64,000 nt of DNA from Nocardioides kribbensis (lineage in GTDB: Bacteria; Actinomycetota; Actinomycetes; Propionibacteriales; Nocardioidaceae), in assembly GCF_015070375.1 (NCBI RefSeq), contig NZ_JADCLL010000005.1, positions 186,001-250,000 on the forward strand, in the 5' to 3' direction. Position 1 is the first letter of the stretch, and every line of letters starts with the position of its first letter. The notes beneath the pieces are model-generated. The model was not told the DNA's origin. It worked only from the letters and a program-made list of their open reading frames with translations, and searched no databases. This document shows positions 1 through 9,600 of this stretch, piece by piece. Made by a program: the position numbers and the translations under genes.

Positions 1-2
1 AC

Positions 3-2606
3 GTCCTGTGGGGTGCCGATGGTCTGCCACTCGCGGTGGTCGAGGCCAAGCGCACCGCCAAGTCGCCGGAGGTGGGTCAACAACAAGCCAAGCTGTACGC
101 CGACTGCTTAGAGAAGCAGTTCGGCCGCCGCCCGGTGATCTTCTACACCAACGGCTACGAGCACCGGATCTGGGACGACGCCGGCGGCTACCCGCCGCGC
201 GAGACGCAAGGCTTCTACACCCGTGACGAGCTGGAGCTGCTGATCCAGCGCCGCCAGACCAACCTCGCATTGTCGTCTGCGCAGGCGAACACCGACATCG
301 CCGGTCGGCCGTACCAGGTGCGGGCCATCAAGGCCGTGGGCGATGCGTTCGACCGCAAGCAGCGCGAGGCCCTCCTCGTCATGGCAACCGGCTCGGGCAA
401 GACCCGCACCACGATCGCGCTCGTCGATCTGTTGCAGAAGGCGAACTGGGTCAAGCGGGTGCTCTTCCTCGCCGACAGAACCGCCCTGGTCAACCAGGCC
501 GCGAATGCGTTCAAGCAACACCTGCCTGGCTCGACGACGGTCAACCTCGTGACCGAGAAGGCGGTCGAAGGACGCGTCTACGTCTCGACGTACCCAACGA
601 TGATGAACCTCATCAACGAGATCGACGACGGCACTCGCCGCTTCGGGCCGGGCTACTTTGACCTCATCGTGATCGACGAGGCCCACCGCTCCGTTTACGC
701 CAAGTACGGCGCGATCTTCGATTACTTCGACTCACTTCTCATAGGCCTCACCGCGACACCCAAGGACGAGGTCGACCACAACACCTACCGCTTGTTCCAC
801 CTCGAAGACGGCATACCCACTGACAACTACTCCCTCGACGAAGCAGTCGAAGCGGGCTACCTCGTGCCGCCGAAGGGCATCAGCGTCGGCACCCAGTTCC
901 TGCGCTCCGGCATCAAGTACGACGAGCTCACCGAAGAAGAGAAGGACGAGTGGGACGTCCTCGACTGGGGCGAAGACGGGCCCCCCGACGAGGTCGGGGC
1001 CGAAGAGCTCAACCGGTTCCTGTTCAACGAAGACACCGTCGACAAGGTCCTCGAAACCCTGATGATGCAGGGCTACAAGGTCACCAGCGGCGATCGGCTG
1101 GGCAAGACGATCATCTTCGCCAAGAGCCAGAAGCATGCCGAGTTCATCGAGAAGCGGTTCAACCTCGCCTACCCCGAGCTCGCCGGGCGCTTCGCCCGCG
1201 TCATCACCCACGGCACGCCGTACGCCCAGTCGCTGATCGACGACTTCTCGATCAAGGACAAGGCGCCGCACATCGCCATCAGCATCGACATGCTCGACAC
1301 CGGCATCGACGTGCCCGAGGTCGTCAACCTCGTCTTCTTCAAGATGGTCCGCTCGAAGAGCAAGTTCTGGCAGATGATCGGCCGCGGCACCCGGCTCTGC
1401 CCCGACCTGTTCGCGCCCGGCGAGGACAAGAACGACTTCCTCGTCTTCGACTTCTGCGGCAACCTCGACTACTTCAGCCAGGACCTCCCCGGCTCACAGG
1501 GCCAGATCCAGAAGTCGCTCTCCCAGCGGCTGTTCGAGGCCCGGCTCGGCCTGGTGACGGCGCTCAGCGAGGACGAACCCGACCTGCGGGCCTCGACCGC
1601 TGCGACCCTTCACGAGGTCGTCGCCGGCATGAACCTCGACAACTTCGTTGTGCGGCCGCACCGTAGGGCAGTCGAGAAGTTCGGCGCCGCCGACGCCTGG
1701 CAGGCACTGAAGCCGGAGGACTCCGAAGACCTGCTCGGGCTCGCCGGATTGCCGTCCTCGGTCCGCGACGACGACGAGGACGCCAAGCGCTTCGACCTGC
1801 TCATCCTGCGCCGCCAGCTCGCCCAGCTCGACGGGGACGCTGTCCTGGCCGAACGCTTGCGTGAAACGGCGCAGCGGATCGCTGGCGCGCTGCTCGGGAA
1901 GACGACCATCCCCAGCGTCGCCGAGCAGGCCGTCCTGCTGGAGTCGGTCGCTGGCGACGGGTGGTGGATCGACGTCACCCTCCCCATGCTCGAACTCGCC
2001 CGCCTACGCCTCCGCGGACTCGTCAGGTTCATCGAGAAGACTCCACGCAATCCGATCTACACCGACTTCGAGGACACCATCGGCGAAGGAGTCGAGGTCG
2101 TGCTTCCCGGCGTCACGCCCGGCACGAACTTCGAACGCTTCCGCGCCAAGGCCGAGGCGTATCTCCGCGAGCACCTCGAAAACCTCGCCCTCCAGCGGCT
2201 TCGGCGCAACAAGCAGCTCACGTCCGACGACTTGAGCGAGTTGGAGCAGATGCTCGTCGCCTCCGGCGGCCAGCAGGTCGACATCGCCTGGGCCACCGAG
2301 CAGGGCGGCGGTCTTGGCATCTTCGTCCGCAACCTCATCGGCCTGGACCGCTCCGCCGCCATCGAGGCCTTCGAGAGGTACCTCGACGGCACCAGGTTCT
2401 CCGCCGACCAGGTCCGTTTCGTCAACCTCATCGTCGACGAGCTCACCAAAAACGGCGTCATGGAGCCGGCCCGCCTCTTCGAGTCGCCCTACACCGACCG
2501 CGCCCCCACCGGACCCGACTACTTCTTCCCCGACGCCGACGTCGAGGTCATCGTCGACACTCTCCAACACATCAAGCAGACCGCTCTTCCCGAAGAGGTG
2601 GCGTGA
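3..2606 (+). CDS. hsdR: Type I restriction enzyme R subunit (HsdR), 5' partial
   Basis: This is the motor and nuclease subunit of a type I restriction-modification complex, which translocates DNA and cleaves it when the HsdS target is unmethylated. The frame is open from base 3, so the true start lies upstream. The first residues read LWGADGLPLAVVEAK, the D...ExK core of the PD-(D/E)xK nuclease. Next come Walker A ATGSGKT (near nt 390), the DEAH box VIDEAHRS (near nt 676), and helicase motifs MLDTGIDVPEV and QMIGRGTRL (nt 1290-1395). A C-terminal EcoEI-R-like domain follows. No break is seen. HsdM and HsdS are expected upstream, outside the window. A GTG at 36 exists but would remove the catalytic Asp, so it is not the start. 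Confidence 0.93.
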   Translation, partial: VLWGADGLPLAVVEAKRTAKSPEVGQQQAKLYADCLEKQFGRRPVIFYTNGYEHRIWDDAGGYPPRETQGFYTRDELELLIQRRQTNLALSSAQANTDIAGRPYQVRAIKAVGDAFDRKQREALLVMATGSGKTRTTIALVDLLQKANWVKRVLFLADRTALVNQAANAFKQHLPGSTTVNLVTEKAVEGRVYVSTYPTMMNLINEIDDGTRRFGPGYFDLIVIDEAHRSVYAKYGAIFDYFDSLLIGLTATPKDEVDHNTYRLFHLEDGIPTDNYSLDEAVEAGYLVPPKGISVGTQFLRSGIKYDELTEEEKDEWDVLDWGEDGPPDEVGAEELNRFLFNEDTVDKVLETLMMQGYKVTSGDRLGKTIIFAKSQKHAEFIEKRFNLAYPELAGRFARVITHGTPYAQSLIDDFSIKDKAPHIAISIDMLDTGIDVPEVVNLVFFKMVRSKSKFWQMIGRGTRLCPDLFAPGEDKNDFLVFDFCGNLDYFSQDLPGSQGQIQKSLSQRLFEARLGLVTALSEDEPDLRASTAATLHEVVAGMNLDNFVVRPHRRAVEKFGAADAWQALKPEDSEDLLGLAGLPSSVRDDDEDAKRFDLLILRRQLAQLDGDAVLAERLRETAQRIAGALLGKTTIPSVAEQAVLLESVAGDGWWIDVTLPMLELARLRLRGLVRFIEKTPRNPIYTDFEDTIGEGVEVVLPGVTPGTNFERFRAKAEAYLREHLENLALQRLRRNKQLTSDDLSELEQMLVASGGQQVDIAWATEQGGGLGIFVRNLIGLDRSAAIEAFERYLDGTRFSADQVRFVNLIVDELTKNGVMEPARLFESPYTDRAPTGPDYFFPDADVEVIVDTLQHIKQTALPEEVA

Positions 2607-2667
2607 TCAAGCGCCGCCGACACGTGCCTCCTACCCATCCAGGTCGCGGCACCGCTGGAGCGCTGAG

Positions 2668-5301
2668 ATGAGTTCCCGCAAGATGCGACTGAGGCTGCGG
2701 GCGATGGAGTCTCGCCGCTACTGGCGCCTGCTTTCACGGAGCCAGAAGCTTGGAAATCGCCTCAGTTCTGCACGGATCGCCACCGTCTCTCGTGCGGCGG
2801 ATGTCTCGTCCCTCGTCCGTATCGGTGGCCGCGCGCTCGCGAAGTCCCTGGCACTGATTGTCCCGCCGCTACTCGCCCTGGTGCTTACACAAGCGGTCGC
2901 TCATGCCAATGGACACCGACCAGGCTGGCTCAGCTCACTCCCCAACTGGATCGAGCAGAGTTCGGCGTGGCTCACGTCGCGTGTTCCACACACTTTCGAT
3001 TCAGCCGCCTTGCCAACAGCGGCAATCGGAGTGGCCGGGGTGTTCGTCGCGGTCTACTTTGCAACGGTCACCTTCGTTGTCTCGACCACATATAAGGATG
3101 CGACAAAAAACCTGCGAGATCAGATCGTTCGCCAGCCTGAGTCACGCTGGTACGCGGCCTTCTTCACTCCGGCCGTTGTGTACATCGCGATGGTCCTGGC
3201 ACTCCCTGTTATCGGCCGAACGGCAACCCACCTGACGCTGGTGGCCGCAGGTCTGTCCGCCGCGCTCGTCGTGCTCTCCTTCGGACGCATTTGGATCACG
3301 TTGTTCGTGCTGCTGGAGCCGACGTCTCTATTTCCCCAGATTCAGCGCGACCTCAATCGCTGGGTGCACCGCGCCTACAAACTCGGTAAGCGCAAGGCTC
3401 CTTCGCCCGTTGCGGTGCGGCGAGCCAATGCCCGCATCCGAAGCAATCTGGAGACGCTCAGCGACTTGGTCACTCTCATTCTCGACAGGGAGTACGAGAG
3501 GGCCGGGGATCGCGGAATCTCTGCTAGCTACGACCCCCGGGTCAAGTCCGCCGCAATGAACCTCCTGCTCATCTGGGAGTCCTACTCCCAGCGCAAGCAC
3601 ACGATACGAACCCTTCCTGGATGGAACCCGACGCGTACCCAGTCGAAGGACTGGTTCTTGTCGTCCCATTCGGAGGTGAGCGTCGCCTTGGCGACGGGCA
3701 CCACGCTCGTTGGCACAGAGGTCGTGGACGACCTGTGGTTCGAGCGGTGGGTCGCCGACTTCGCCGAGCGTCTGTTGGCTGGCCGAGATCTGCGATCAAT
3801 CGAGAGCGCCCTCCGTGGGTTACCGCCCCTGTCGCGAGCCCTCGCAAGTAGGGGACAGTTCGAAGAACTTCGACTGTGGCTGACCTCGACGACGTTCGCT
3901 GCCATGGCGTCAGTGGGCGAATACACGCGGGAGCAGGGAGCCATAGACGTCTCGCGCGAGGCTGGGCAGCCTGGGTCACGTCTGTCACGAGAGCAGCACT
4001 TTGCGCTCCCCGGCGAGGCAAGTGCACACAATCTCGTCGACCATGTCCTCTTGGAGTTGCTCAGTGCCTGCCTCGGATACATGGACTACTACGAACGCAT
4101 GCGCCAGTTGATACCGGGCGTGGGCGCGCTCGTTGCCGACGCCTCAAAGCGCATCGTCGCAGGAAAGTTGGTCCTTGAGATCACCGCCAATCTCCGCGAG
4201 GCACTCGAAACTGAAGTCGACATCGAGGGCGAACGCGTGACCCCGGATAGCGCGCTGACTCAGCTCGTCTCTCGAGCGTTGGCCACCGAAGCAATCGATG
4301 AAGTGGAGCACCTCGTTTCGTTCCTGGAGAACGAAATCTGGCCGTGGGTTATCGAGATCGGAGGAACCCGGTCTTGGGCAGCTGGGTCCGCGCTCAGCCG
4401 CGCGACGGAGCTGACGGAGAAGCTCGGGACGATGCTTCGCTTCGAACGCCAACTCCTAGACGCGTGCGAATCCGTTCACATCGAGAAGGACGATCGCTGG
4501 CCCGACACCGATACGGCCGCCGTTGACAGACGCGCAGTGTCGCTCACAGAACGACTGGAACTGCCGGTTGCACGTCTCGCGGCGACCGTCGACTCGGCCC
4601 CTGATTCCGACCGGCCAGATCACTTCGGGTGGGCCTACTACCGAGCCCACGAGAACGTCCTGAGACAAGTACTCACGCGCGAACCTGGCGACCCAAACGA
4701 ACTGCGTCAGAAGGTGGGGCTCCTCTACTGGGCCGGAGATGTCGCGACCCAGCGCCTGCTCGCAACGGTTCGCCGTCACGACCGGAGCGTGATCAACTCC
4801 TACGTCGCGGAGCCCTACGTCAGGTTCCTCCAACTGTGCGGCATCGCTCTCACCATGTCCGAGGTCACGCGAGAGCCCGCGATCTTCGCCCCGTTCGAGT
4901 CGCTTTGGGTCGGGCTCTTCACGGACGCCGAGCGGCCTACACAGCTGTTGGGGCGGGCGGCGGCAACCTTGTCCTCAGAGTCGGCACTATTCGCACTCAC
5001 CCCGGGCGGCATCGAGCGCTCGAACATCGAGATCCGCGCCAACCAGACTCTCGATGAGTTGGGCGTGCCGAGAGGACTCTTCGATCTCGGCGGGTTCGGG
5101 TATGACGACGACCCGCAGCCAGAGTCCCTAACGGAGGAAGCGACGAGGATCCTGAGGTCGGTGCGATCTGGCCACTTTGAGGGGATGTTCTACGCACGCT
5201 GGCTGCGCCCGCGCGCGATTTCCGCAGGTGCCGAAGCGCCGACTGAGATCGAGCAGTATCTCCGCCTACTCGACATCGACGAGGAGGATAGCGATGCGTA
5301 G
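2668..5301 (+). CDS. Large membrane-anchored protein of unknown function
   Basis: I do not recognise this 877-residue protein. The ATG at 2668 has a GGAG ribosome site about seven bases upstream; the open frame extends further back, but only over the hsdR tail. The N-terminus is basic (MSSRKMRLRLRAM). About four hydrophobic segments follow (roughly residues 55-75, 108-137, 160-182 and 187-217), then about 650 mostly soluble residues. The membrane part, with GVAGVFVAVYFATVTFVVST, recalls uncharacterised DUF2254-like proteins in topology only. The gene starts 61 bp after hsdR and overlaps the next gene, so it is probably co-transcribed with both. Codon use is less GC-biased than in the chromosomal part of the window, which fits an accessory origin. 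A role in defence is a guess from context. Confidence 0.75.
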   Translation: MSSRKMRLRLRAMESRRYWRLLSRSQKLGNRLSSARIATVSRAADVSSLVRIGGRALAKSLALIVPPLLALVLTQAVAHANGHRPGWLSSLPNWIEQSSAWLTSRVPHTFDSAALPTAAIGVAGVFVAVYFATVTFVVSTTYKDATKNLRDQIVRQPESRWYAAFFTPAVVYIAMVLALPVIGRTATHLTLVAAGLSAALVVLSFGRIWITLFVLLEPTSLFPQIQRDLNRWVHRAYKLGKRKAPSPVAVRRANARIRSNLETLSDLVTLILDREYERAGDRGISASYDPRVKSAAMNLLLIWESYSQRKHTIRTLPGWNPTRTQSKDWFLSSHSEVSVALATGTTLVGTEVVDDLWFERWVADFAERLLAGRDLRSIESALRGLPPLSRALASRGQFEELRLWLTSTTFAAMASVGEYTREQGAIDVSREAGQPGSRLSREQHFALPGEASAHNLVDHVLLELLSACLGYMDYYERMRQLIPGVGALVADASKRIVAGKLVLEITANLREALETEVDIEGERVTPDSALTQLVSRALATEAIDEVEHLVSFLENEIWPWVIEIGGTRSWAAGSALSRATELTEKLGTMLRFERQLLDACESVHIEKDDRWPDTDTAAVDRRAVSLTERLELPVARLAATVDSAPDSDRPDHFGWAYYRAHENVLRQVLTREPGDPNELRQKVGLLYWAGDVATQRLLATVRRHDRSVINSYVAEPYVRFLQLCGIALTMSEVTREPAIFAPFESLWVGLFTDAERPTQLLGRAAATLSSESALFALTPGGIERSNIEIRANQTLDELGVPRGLFDLGGFGYDDDPQPESLTEEATRILRSVRSGHFEGMFYARWLRPRAISAGAEAPTEIEQYLRLLDIDEEDSDA

Positions 5302-6319
5302 CGGCGAGAGCCCTCAGCCAAGACTCAGCGCACATCCCTGGAGTCTGTATCAGGCAGAACACCTCGCTCGGAGACGGTCCAGCTTTGAGCGCGGCGGCTT
5401 CTACACAGGCATGCTCAAGGACGATCTCCGGAAACAGCGCTACGCCTACGAGATTTCGTTGGCTCCAGTGGGTGCCGAGTGGTCCCGAGCATCCGAGGTG
5501 ATGTTCGCCCTGCTGAACGACTTCAACCACACGGGCTACGACCGCGACCCGGCCGCCATCCTTTGCGATTTTGTCGATGGCCTACTTGAGGAGTCAACGG
5601 GCGGCAGGGACTTGCTTCTGGAGCTGCACTCACTCCCCGAGCAGGTAAACCGTGCGAAGTCGCGTCGTTTCGGCCGGCCAGGACCCTCCGAGGGGCAGAG
5701 CGAATCCCTACCGACCCTGGGGTTCATCCCCAACTGGTCGGTGAGACAGATGCGTTCCGGTCTCTCCCAAGTGTCACCTGATGCTGGCCAACCAGCGGTG
5801 ATCATCCCGGGATCCCGCGTTCATCGACTTCGCCTTCGGAGTCCGAACCTCGGCCACTGGGCGCACGCAGTCCGAGAACTCAGGCAAGTCGATGCCACCA
5901 AGGTGATCGGGGCAGATGTCGACCGGCTGTCATGGGAGGGTTACTCGTTCTCCAAGGTTGTAGAAACGCAGAACCTCGCCGTTGCTGCGACCACGGCACC
6001 CATCGGATGGGACGGTCGCGGAACCTTCTCTGAGTTGGTCACCTCTCCGTACATGGCCTTCCGGCGACTCCGGTTCGTTCGATTCTGGGCGGAGGCGGTC
6101 CAGGACTCGGTCGCGTTTCTCAATCAGTTCACGAGTAACGAATCGCTCTACGGTTCCGATGCGTTCACGTTCTCGCTCTCAGGAGTGCCGGCTCCCCAGG
6201 ACCTCACGGCGGCGATGCACGACATCCGAAGGGGTTCGCTGACCGTGGAGCAAGCGCACAACACATACTTCTTTCCGAAATACGCGAAGCGTCGGTCTGC
6301 CTCGCCCGACGAGGACTAG
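5294..6319 (+). CDS. Hypothetical protein, partner of the upstream membrane protein
   Basis: This is a 341-residue soluble protein I cannot assign. The ATG at 5294 lies inside the end of the previous gene (8-base overlap) and is preceded by GAGGAGG, so the two are almost certainly translationally coupled. No signal peptide or membrane segment is visible. The middle has a run rich in Arg, Ser and Pro (residues about 115-145). The C-terminus is charged (KYAKRRSASPDED). I see no catalytic motif. Coupling suggests it works with the membrane protein. The next gene, a relaxase, is separated by a long pyrimidine-rich gap, so this gene probably ends the hsdR transcript. Confidence 0.7.
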   Translation: MRSGESPQPRLSAHPWSLYQAEHLARRRSSFERGGFYTGMLKDDLRKQRYAYEISLAPVGAEWSRASEVMFALLNDFNHTGYDRDPAAILCDFVDGLLEESTGGRDLLLELHSLPEQVNRAKSRRFGRPGPSEGQSESLPTLGFIPNWSVRQMRSGLSQVSPDAGQPAVIIPGSRVHRLRLRSPNLGHWAHAVRELRQVDATKVIGADVDRLSWEGYSFSKVVETQNLAVAATTAPIGWDGRGTFSELVTSPYMAFRRLRFVRFWAEAVQDSVAFLNQFTSNESLYGSDAFTFSLSGVPAPQDLTAAMHDIRRGSLTVEQAHNTYFFPKYAKRRSASPDED

Positions 6320-6425
6320 CCACCCGAACTTCCCGACGGCCGGCACGCTCGTCTGTCGCGGAAGTGTCGCTCCCTTGTCCGTCGGCGCGGACTGGTTCAC
6401 CTTCGACCTCACGCGCGTCTCACCT

Positions 6426-6573
6426 GACCTCCGCCTTCCTTCCCCCTTCCGCCCTTTCCCTTCCCTTCTCCCTCCCCATCCCTCTCGCCCTCCCTCCGTC
6501 CCTCTCTCTCCTTCCTCGCCTCCCCGGTCCATCACCACGCTCTCCTCCTCCCCACACACCTCTTTCATCCACA
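6426..6573. other. Pyrimidine-rich tract in the relaxase upstream gap
   Basis: Most of the 305-bp gap between 6319 and 6625 is almost pure C and T on the + strand for about 150 bases, with only scattered purines. This is unlike any other gap in the window. It lies directly upstream of a MobF relaxase, where an origin of transfer is commonly found. No obvious inverted repeat with a nick site can be read by eye, so oriT is only a candidate. It could also be an untranslated leader or a strand-asymmetric region. Confidence 0.5.
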
Positions 6574-6624
6574 GCTCGGGCGGTGGCCACTCGCGTTCTG
6601 CGCGCGTCCCTTTGGGATGTGACC

Positions 6625-9600
6625 ATGACGCTTCACAAGCTCTCGGCGGGGTCGGGGTATGAGTACCTGACCCGACAGGTCGCCGCGCTCGACTCGACGG
6701 AGAAGGGCGCCACTCCCCTGGCCGACTACTACTCGGGGAAGGGCGAGTCGCCCGGGCGCTGGGCCGGCTCCGGACTCGTCGGCATCGACGGCCTGGAGAC
6801 CGGCGACGTGGTCACAGCCAACCAGATGAAGCACCTGTTCGGCACCGGGTCGCACCCGCTCACGGGCGACCCGCTCGGGGCGGCGTACAAGACCTACGAC
6901 AACACCGGCGTCGACGGGTTCAACGCCGAGGTCGCCCGGCGGATTCGGGTTTCGACAAGCTCAACCACCGAGGGCGGCTCAACCACCGGGGTGCCGCCGT
7001 ACGACGTGGTCGCCCGGGTGCGCTCCGAGGTCGCGCGTGAGCGGTTCGTCGCCGACCACGGTCGAGAGCCGAATTCTGCACGGGAGCTGTCGGATGCGTT
7101 GGCTCGCTACTCCCGGCCACGACAGACGGCGGTGGCCGGGTTCGACCTGACGTTCTCGCCGGTGAAGTCGGTGTCCGCGCTGTGGGCCGTTGCACCTGCC
7201 GACCTCGCCCGGGCGATCGAGGAGGCACACGATGCTGCCGTCCGCGATGCGCTTGCCTTCATCGAGCGCGAGGCGGTCTTCACCCGCGAGGGGCGAAACG
7301 GTGCCCGGCAGGTCGAGACCCGCGGGCTGGTCGCGACCGCGTTCACCCACCGCGACTCCCGGGCCGGCGACCCCGACCTGCACACCCACGTCGCCGTCGC
7401 CAACAAGGTGCAGACGCGCTCGGGCAAGTGGCTGTCGATCTACGGCACGGTGCTGCACGAGCACGTCGTGGCCGCGTCGGAGACCTACAACACCGCGTTG
7501 GAGCGGCGGCTGGTCGATGCGCTCGGGGTGGTGTTCGTCGAGCGGTCGGGTGGCGCGCGGGACAAGCGGCCGGTACGGGAGATCGACGGAGTTCCTGCCG
7601 ACCTGTGTGAGCGGTGGTCGGAGCGGCGCAAGGCGATCACGGCACGGCAGCGGGAGCTGGCGCGGGAGTTCAAGCGGGCGCATGGTCGGCCGCCGACGCC
7701 AGTGGAGGCGGTGGCGCTGGCTCAGCAGGCGAACCTGGAGACCCGGGAGGCCAAGCACGAGCCGAGGTCGGAAGCCGAGCAGCGGACGACGTGGCGGGCC
7801 GAGGCGGTTGAGGTGCTGGGCTCGGCGAGGTCGATCGACGACATGGTGTCCTCGCTCCCCCGCGCCGCGGCTCAACGGTCCGTGACGGCGTCCTGGATTC
7901 GCGAGGCAGCGGGGCGGGTGATCGCGGAGGTGGAGTCGCGGCGGGCGACGTGGCAGGTCTGGCACTTACGGGCCGAGGCGCAGCGGCAGGTGCGCGAGGT
8001 CGCCGTACCGGCTGATCGAGTGGCCGAGGTCGTCGAGTGGATCGTCGAGGACGCCCTCGGCCGGTTGTCGGTCAACCTCACCCCCGACGTAGACCCGATC
8101 CCTGAGCCCACCGGGCTGCGGCGCTCGGACGGCACCAGCGTCTACCGGCACACCGGCCGCGACCACTACACCAGCCGCAGCGTGCTGGAGGCCGAGCAGC
8201 GCATCGTCGCTCTTGCTGGACGGTACGACGGGCTGGCGTGGTCGGCCGATAAGGTCGAGCTGTCGGTGCTGGCCTCCGGACTTGACGGCGTACGGCTCAA
8301 CCGTGGCCAGGAGGTGCTCGTGTCCGCGATGGCCACCAGAGGAGCGCGGGTGCAGCTCGCGCTGGCTCCGGCCGGGTCGGGCAAGACCACCGCGATGCAA
8401 GTCCTGGCGAGTGTGTGGACCGAGGGCGGCTGCAGCGTGCTCGGGCTCGCGCCGTCTGCGGCGGCTGCCGCCGCTCTCGCCGAGGCGACCGGGATGCCGT
8501 GCGAGACGCTGGCCAAGCTCACCCACGACCTTGCCCACGTCCCCGCCTCCGACCTTGTCGGCTCGATCGGGCCGGGCACGCTCGTCGTGATCGACGAGGC
8601 CGGTATGGCCGACACCCTCACCCTGGCGTCCGTCGTCGAGCTCGCGGTGGCGCGGGGAGCGTCGGTGCGGCTGATCGGCGACGACCGTCAGCTCGCCGCC
8701 ATTGGCGCGGGTGGACTGCTGCGCGACATCGCCGCCACCCACGGTGTCATTCGGCTCGACGAGCTGGTGCGGTTCACCGACCGCGCCGAAGGTGAGGCGT
8801 CGCTGGCTCTTCGCGATGGCGACCGGGTCGCGCTGGGTTTCTACCTGGACAACGACCGCGTCCACGTCGGCGACGTGGCGTCGTGCCTCGACGACGTCTT
8901 CGAAGCGTGGTCACGGGAACGTGCCGGTGGGCGCGACTGCACGATGCTCGCGCCGACCCGCGAGCTGGTGCGTGAGCTGAACCTTCGCGCGCAGGCATCG
9001 CGCGGTGTTGTGGGCGGGTCGGTCGGTCTCGCCGACGGCTGCTCGGCGCACCGCGGGGACGTGGTGATCAGCCGACGCAACGACCGACGGCTCGGGGTCA
9101 GCGGCACCGACTGGGTGAAGAACGGCGACCGCTGGATCGTCACCGACGTACGCGCCGACGACGCCCTGATGGTGCGGCACGCCACGTCGCGGCTGCACGC
9201 AACGCTGCCCGCCGCGTACGTGAGCCAGCATGTCGAGCTCGGCTACGCCTCGACCGTTCACACCGCCCAGGGCATCACCACCGACGTCGTCCACGGGATC
9301 GTCACCGGCACCGAGGACCGACAGATGCTCTACACGATGCTCACGCGCGGCCGGGTCGAGAACCACGCCCACATCGTGCTCTCCGACGAGCCGACGCACG
9401 CGCTGCCGTCGCCGACGGTCGAGCGGGCGATGACGGCGGCCGAGGTGCTCGAAGGCATCCTCGCCCGCGACGGAGCCGCCGTCTCCGCCACGTCGACACA
9501 GGCCCGTGCCACGTCGCCCGCCGCGCAGTTGCAGGACGCCGTCGCTCGATACGCGGACGCAGTTGCGCTCGCAACGTCCCAGATGCGAGCCAATCCCGAC

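Noticed and set aside
2602-2671. Short frame starting at GTG inside the hsdR stop (22 codons)
   Set aside because: No ribosome site of its own, no conserved residues, and it overlaps the ribosome site of the next gene.
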